DNA of 8,340 nt from an uncultured Emticicia sp. Its GTDB lineage: Bacteria > Bacteroidota > Bacteroidia > Cytophagales > Spirosomataceae. This document shows positions 4,127 to 8,340 of this stretch, piece after piece. The notes beneath the pieces were generated by a model that saw nothing but the letters and a program-made list of their open reading frames with translations, was not told where the DNA came from and made no database searches. The stretch is taken from NCBI RefSeq assembly GCF_937903345.1, contig NZ_CALCZQ010000049.1, positions 1 to 8,340 of the forward strand. Reading direction: 5' to 3'. The stretch's first letter is position 1. Each line of letters starts with the position of its first letter. The position numbers and the translations under genes were made by a program.

Positions 4127-7100
4127 TTAATGACTTATATAAACTTTAAGCTCAATATTGCCTACTGTTGAAAGGTAATGCTGAACATTGCCAAGCAGTA
4201 ACAATATGTCATTTGATGGATTTGCCTTACTTAACGATGGCTGAACAATGTAAATGTGAAAACGCATTGCTTTAGTCCATTTCGCTTGGTTTAATAGGTT
4301 GTCTAAATCATCTTCTGTTCCTTTTATTATTCTACTGCAAGTATTTCCTCCAAGTGTTTTAGTTTTCCTTTTAAATAAATGAGCAAAAAACTCTCTGCCG
4401 TCTTTATGCTTCCATTTTAAAGATTTTTGAGCCTGACCGCATACTTGATAGAAATTGTCAATGTCATTATTTACTATACCTTTCTTAGCATATTTAAGAT
4501 GATATAAGTGAATGTCAATTACAGTATCAGTATCATTGATACCAATAATGTCGGCTATTTCACTATTTCCATCATCATCATAAATAATTTGGAAGTCGTT
4601 TCTGATTTTATCAATAAAGTAATATTGAATTGAATTTTGAATGTAAGGTGATATGTCTTGAGATTCTTTATTGATATCAACGCCAGTCCAGTTATCTGCA
4701 ATTAGAGAGTCATTGGAAATTACATCTGGCTGAAATTTAAGTTTAACAAATAGATTCCCAAATAATTGTGAGCCGTCAGCAAACCATAATGTTGGTGTGG
4801 TATGTTGAAAATATACTAACAAATTTTCATTTTTATTACCGTATTGGATTGTGCAATTTTGATTTGTTAACTGATTTACTTTGTAGTATGCTTCAATAGT
4901 TGCTTGATTTACTCCTATTTCAATTTCAAATTGAACAGAATGCTCAGCTGTATCAACGGAAAATTTCAAACTTTGATTAAGACTTGGATTAAGCAAATTC
5001 AATTCAGTGTTTGATAGGTCATAAGTCGAACCGTTGATATTTATTGCATAGCGGCTTTCAGCATTCTCATACATTTCAGGATTCCAGTCAATCAAAATTG
5101 GCATTACATCTGGTCTCTGTTGCAATTTTTCAATTGCCAATGTATGTTGCAATACAACATTGGGGTCAATCAAATCATTCTCTACATTTTCACCAATCGC
5201 TTTGCACCACTTAGTAAGTTCATCTAAGTTGCCTCTTTGGTATGACCAGATTTTCCCTTTAACAGAACAACCTAAAGAAACTTTTTCTCCGTCTTTGTAA
5301 CCAACGCCAAAAATGTTGTTCTTAATAAGCGTTCCCTGTTCTAAAAGTTTAATTCCGTCTTGAACTCCTTTACCAAAGTATGATTGAAAGGTTATGTCTT
5401 GTCCAATTCCTTTTCTTGTTCCGACATTGTAAAGAGAAAGCCTGTTTACCTTATGGAAGATTCGGAACACATTCATTCCTGTTATCTGATTTGTGTTCCC
5501 TACTCCAAAAATTGAGTCCATTAGTGAAACTCCAGAGAAGCCTTTTAAAGAAGTGTTTAAGAAAACCCTGTTTACATTAGGTCTTAAATCCCAATGTATA
5601 ACAACTAAATCCCATTGTAAATTTTGGACTGTTTCAAACCTTCCCCATTCTACTTTTTCAATCTTTCCTAAAATTATTATTAAGGTGTTTTGACTATGGC
5701 GACTAAAGACATGCTCATAATTGTCAATGCCCAGAAAACCTTCTTCCCAATTTGAAGGATTCCATATATTAACTCCGCACTTAAAAATTACTGTACTCAT
5801 TGCAGGATTTATTTCCTGAAATGGAATGACAGATTCTGAAACATTATTGAAGTTGTCTAAAAAAGATTTTATGTCAATTTCTTTTTGTGTAGCGTTGGCA
5901 CTTAAACGAGGTAGAAGCAAATTCCAATCAGAGTTCCTGGCATAAAGTTGGTCTAACTCCTCATGAATTGGCGGATAAGCTATGTTGGTAATGAAACTCG
6001 CATTTCCTAATAAGTCATAAGATGTTCTGGTGAAACGGCCAATGAATTGAAGTGTTATAGGCAAGCTTTGTCGTTCATCATGAATTGCTGCAATTTTAAG
6101 ATTAGGTAAATCAAATCCTTCACCTAACATATTTACGCATACAATGATTGAATGTTCTCTCCTTTTTATTGCTTCAATTTTTTCACTTAATCCTGCAATG
6201 CCTGTATAGACCATAATAGGATTAAACTCCTTGTAATTTTTATAATACTCAAAAACCTCAACTGCTCTGTTTTTACTCATGCACCTTGCCATGATTAAAT
6301 GATTGAAACCAGAAGCAATGTCTGTTCTTAATTGCTCTACAGCTTTTTCAGCAATTTTCTCATCAGCCAGTTTTTTATTGTATTCTCTAATTGGCAAGTA
6401 GTTTATTTTTTTGTAGTATTTCTGCTCTTGTGCCTTCCTTAATGAAAAATTGAAAATCACTTTTCCCTGCAAACTCTTTCCATCATTTCTGAATGGAGTT
6501 GCAGTAAAAAGGAAAACTTTTTCCTTATCAAATTTATCAATCAACTCTTTCCATGTCTTTGCTTCAGAATGATGTGCTTCGTCAACAAAAAAATGGGAGA
6601 AAGAATTATTAAGTATTGCTCTCTGTTGTATTGAAAAATCTGTAAGCAAATCCATTGTTGAAATAACCACATTGCATTTAGTAATGAAGTCTTCTAACTC
6701 TTGTGGATTAGTAAAGCCTGTTTTGACAATGCCAACAATTGGATTAAGACAAGAGGAATCTACAATACCATATTCTTTAAGTAAACCAAGAGTGATAAAC
6801 TTGTCCGAAATTTGAGTTCGCAATGAATCAGAAGGAACAGAGACAAGTGTTTTTTTGCAGCAATTGGAAATCAAAGTAGCTAACATAGTTTCAGTTTTAC
6901 CAGTACCTGTTGGCATTACTACTATTGCTTTATCCTCTGAGTTTTGAATATGAGCTAAAATTGAGTGCAAAGCACCAACTTGTGGTGGTCTTAATCCCTT
7001 AGTGTTTGCTTGCTCATTTTCTTTTATGAATTTGAATTTGTCTGTCCATGTGCTTACAACTTCATCAGGGGTTTTACTTTGAAAGAACGGGTGTTTCAAC

Positions 7101-7366
7101 CATCGTTTTAATTTTATTCTTTCAGCATTTAAATCTGCTTTTGTCGGCTTTCGTGATGTGAGAAGAATATAGTCGGTTGCTCCATTGTCCTGATAATCTT
7201 TATTGCTTGTAAGCAAATAATTTAATCCTGCCGATTCTATTACAAATGGGTCTGTGCTTGTAATTTGAAAGTTTTTAATCGTCGTTTCTCCTCCGAAATA
7301 TTGCCATACTTCATTTGTGTTACTCTCAAAAACGAGCGTTTGTATTTTCGGGAAAATTAGAGCCAT
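4127..7366 (-). CDS. Large SF2 (DEAH) helicase with a possible PD-(D/E)xK-like nuclease tail
   Basis: 1079-residue cytoplasmic protein. After an N-terminal region without known motifs (1-120), the two RecA-like helicase lobes are complete: LRPPQ (125-129), Walker A MPTGTGKTE (151-159), motif Ia near 173-185, Walker B VDEAH (261-265), TAT (288-290), motif V MLGEGFDLPN (413-422) and motif VI QFIGRFTR (440-447). Residues 520-900 form a long unrecognised region with glycine-rich sections. Residues 905-1000 look like a nuclease core: E936-x-x-D939 in a strand, then IDIHLYHLKYAKK (950-962) with H956-x-K958, and a helix YQVCGQAQKS (973-982). This resembles D...(Q/E)xK nucleases of the Mrr type with His in place of the acidic residue, but it is inference. 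Such helicase-nuclease fusions occur in restriction and phage-defence loci. No methylase or specificity subunit is adjacent, so it may act alone. Confidence 0.85.
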   Translation of the reverse strand: MALIFPKIQTLVFESNTNEVWQYFGGETTIKNFQITSTDPFVIESAGLNYLLTSNKDYQDNGATDYILLTSRKPTKADLNAERIKLKRWLKHPFFQSKTPDEVVSTWTDKFKFIKENEQANTKGLRPPQVGALHSILAHIQNSEDKAIVVMPTGTGKTETMLATLISNCCKKTLVSVPSDSLRTQISDKFITLGLLKEYGIVDSSCLNPIVGIVKTGFTNPQELEDFITKCNVVISTMDLLTDFSIQQRAILNNSFSHFFVDEAHHSEAKTWKELIDKFDKEKVFLFTATPFRNDGKSLQGKVIFNFSLRKAQEQKYYKKINYLPIREYNKKLADEKIAEKAVEQLRTDIASGFNHLIMARCMSKNRAVEVFEYYKNYKEFNPIMVYTGIAGLSEKIEAIKRREHSIIVCVNMLGEGFDLPNLKIAAIHDERQSLPITLQFIGRFTRTSYDLLGNASFITNIAYPPIHEELDQLYARNSDWNLLLPRLSANATQKEIDIKSFLDNFNNVSESVIPFQEINPAMSTVIFKCGVNIWNPSNWEEGFLGIDNYEHVFSRHSQNTLIIILGKIEKVEWGRFETVQNLQWDLVVIHWDLRPNVNRVFLNTSLKGFSGVSLMDSIFGVGNTNQITGMNVFRIFHKVNRLSLYNVGTRKGIGQDITFQSYFGKGVQDGIKLLEQGTLIKNNIFGVGYKDGEKVSLGCSVKGKIWSYQRGNLDELTKWCKAIGENVENDLIDPNVVLQHTLAIEKLQQRPDVMPILIDWNPEMYENAESRYAININGSTYDLSNTELNLLNPSLNQSLKFSVDTAEHSVQFEIEIGVNQATIEAYYKVNQLTNQNCTIQYGNKNENLLVYFQHTTPTLWFADGSQLFGNLFVKLKFQPDVISNDSLIADNWTGVDINKESQDISPYIQNSIQYYFIDKIRNDFQIIYDDDGNSEIADIIGINDTDTVIDIHLYHLKYAKKGIVNNDIDNFYQVCGQAQKSLKWKHKDGREFFAHLFKRKTKTLGGNTCSRIIKGTEDDLDNLLNQAKWTKAMRFHIYIVQPSLSKANPSNDILLLLGNVQHYLSTVGNIELKVYISH

Positions 7367-7393
7367 ATTTCTATATGTTTGCTTATTATAGTC

Positions 7394-7435
7394 GGTTACG
7401 CTTGCACTTAACGGTTTTGCAGCTTGGCGATGTGG
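7394..7435. other. GC-richer element directly upstream of the helicase gene
   Basis: About half of these 42 bases are G or C, against roughly a quarter on the right side. The stretch lies in the 86-bp gap between the 77-aa gene and the helicase start. On the - strand it contains GTTAAGT (7412-7406), which fits the integron attC R-box pattern GTTRRRY, but the partner box and fold of a full attC were not found. It may be a cargo boundary or a leftover of an intergenic repeat. Confidence 0.3.
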
Positions 7436-7452
7436 TCCTTTGATGATAATAT

Positions 7453-7686
7453 TTAAAGACTTTTATCAACTCCAAAACTTACACCTGTATAAGCCCAATA
7501 TATGGGTGGGTCTATACTTTCACCATTTATATTTACAAAACCTTCTGTACGAGTGTAATATCCTATTGCTGGAGTACAAGAATAACTATTTTCTAAAAAG
7601 AGTAAAAACTCTCCCATATCAGGTTTGAATTTATTTGATTCGTGACATCTTGGTGCATTTGTTCTATTTCTTGCGATTGTTTCCAT
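7453..7686 (-). CDS. Hypothetical 77-aa protein upstream of the helicase
   Basis: Not recognised. The protein is rich in aromatic residues (seven Phe or Tyr plus a Trp from residue 28 on) and has two Cys residues and a Pro-Pro. SYSCTPAIGYYTRTEG and SIDPPIYWAYTGVSFG are its most distinctive stretches. There is no signal peptide, membrane helix or nucleic-acid-binding motif. An in-frame TGA lies 12 bases before the ATG at 7686, so the start is fixed unless a rare codon is used. It points the same way as the helicase gene 86 bp downstream. It could be a small partner of the helicase, or the remnant of a larger gene. Length and composition support a real gene only moderately. Confidence 0.5.
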   Translation of the reverse strand: METIARNRTNAPRCHESNKFKPDMGEFLLFLENSYSCTPAIGYYTRTEGFVNINGESIDPPIYWAYTGVSFGVDKSL

Positions 7687-7829
7687 ATTTGAGATTCAGT
7701 TATTGGTCTTAATTAATTTCAAAAAGATTCTAATTTAACACAAACAACCAGTTTAAAAGTTTTAGTCCCTGTTTACATCTATATAATAGACCTATGTTGG
7801 TTTTAAGGTGCTAAAGAAATTAATAAAAT

Positions 7830-8340
7830 CTATGTTGTTATCAAGATTGGGTCTTCATAGCTAATGTACATTTGATAATCAATAAAAGTTATTCGGATTG
7901 GTATATCCCATTTTAATTTAAGATGAGTGTTTTCTGCATAAAACCATAAAGTTATTGATTGATTTTTTGAAATCTTTAGGTTGAGAGCACCCATATCCAG
8001 TTTTTTCATAAGTGTATGTTTTGTAAAAACTCCATGATTATCAGACTTCAGTTCAACATTATTTAAGCTACAACCTTTATTTTCAATATTTAGTACCTGT
8101 GGATGCTCTAAAAATATTTTATCAAATTGTTCATTATTAATATTTTATTTTATCCTATTATTTAACAATTGAATTGCTCCATTATTTATTCTTATTTTAG
8201 GCTGTGAAGCAAAATGATTCTCTGGCAGGTAGAAGTATTGTTCAGTATAATGTTCAATTATTTTTTGGGTAACTCCTTTTAATTCAATTCCTCGTTCAGA
8301 ATTATCAGAATTTTCCGCATAGGTTTTTAATATTTCAATT
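7830..8340 (-). pseudogene. 3' part of an unrecognised gene, interrupted by one in-frame TAA and running off the window
   Basis: On the - strand, the frame starting at 8339 is open for 64 codons to a TAA at 8145-8147. The same frame then stays open for another 104 codons to a TAG at 7830-7832. At this AT content a stop is expected about every dozen codons, so a single stop in 168 codons suggests one coding frame with a nonsense mutation. The upstream part includes GVTQKIIEHYTEQYFYLPEN. The downstream part includes LKISKNQSITLWFYAENTH and alternates like a beta-rich domain, perhaps a beta sandwich at the C-terminus. No family is recognised. In the second part the first in-frame ATG comes only after about 48 codons, so independent translation is unlikely. 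Sequencing error or real gene decay are both possible. The 5' end is outside the window. Confidence 0.6.

Noticed and set aside
4127..7366. Type I or type III restriction subunit (HsdR/Res) as a firm call
   Set aside because: The helicase motifs fit SF2 broadly, but no methylase or specificity gene is adjacent and the C-terminal nuclease core is only inferred, so the general name is kept.
7366..7413. Perfect TATAAT (- strand, 7390-7385) upstream of the helicase as a promoter
   Set aside because: The hexamer 17 bases upstream is CGTTAA, a poor -35, and Bacteroidota promoters follow TTTG / TAnnTTTG. TATAAT is common by chance in DNA this AT-rich.

Overview
The window looks like part of a plasmid, or of an integrated plasmid-like element, from a member of the Bacteroidota (the Cytophagales are a plausible home). 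The base composition is AT-rich, the starts have A-rich leaders without clear Shine-Dalgarno sequences, and the gene set (ParA, a small ribbon-helix-helix partner, a DUF932 protein and an accessory SSB) is typical of such replicons. The assignment rests on style and gene content, not on a marker gene. No replication initiator, rRNA, tRNA, CRISPR array or recognisable transposase is visible.

Left part, + strand (1-1300). An extremely AT-rich leader is followed by nine consecutive 8-bp units, each an ACTC-like tetramer plus an AT-rich 4-bp spacer. Directly after them come parA and a 106-codon ribbon-helix-helix gene. This is the layout of a type Ib partition cassette: centromere/operator, ParA, then an RHH centromere-binding protein. 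ACTC boxes with 4-bp spacers are the recognition pattern described for ParG of plasmid TP228. A 32-codon ORF and two terminator-like hairpins close the operon.

Middle part, - strand (1300-3181). Reading leftward, ssb, an unrecognised 149-aa gene and a DUF932 gene form a co-directional set. It converges on the par operon at a 19-bp perfect hairpin shared by both sides.

Non-coding part (3182-4126). About 945 bp lack a convincing gene but hold several strong hairpins and a family of three tandem units of about 130-170 bp, each with internal stem-loops.

Right part, - strand (4127-8340). A 1079-aa SF2 helicase carries a C-terminal region that looks like a degenerate PD-(D/E)xK nuclease. Upstream of it lie a 77-aa hypothetical gene and the 3' end of a larger unrecognised gene broken by one in-frame TAA. 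A large stand-alone helicase with a possible nuclease tail, bordered by repeats and next to damaged genes, is what a defence or accessory cargo block looks like; that role is inference.
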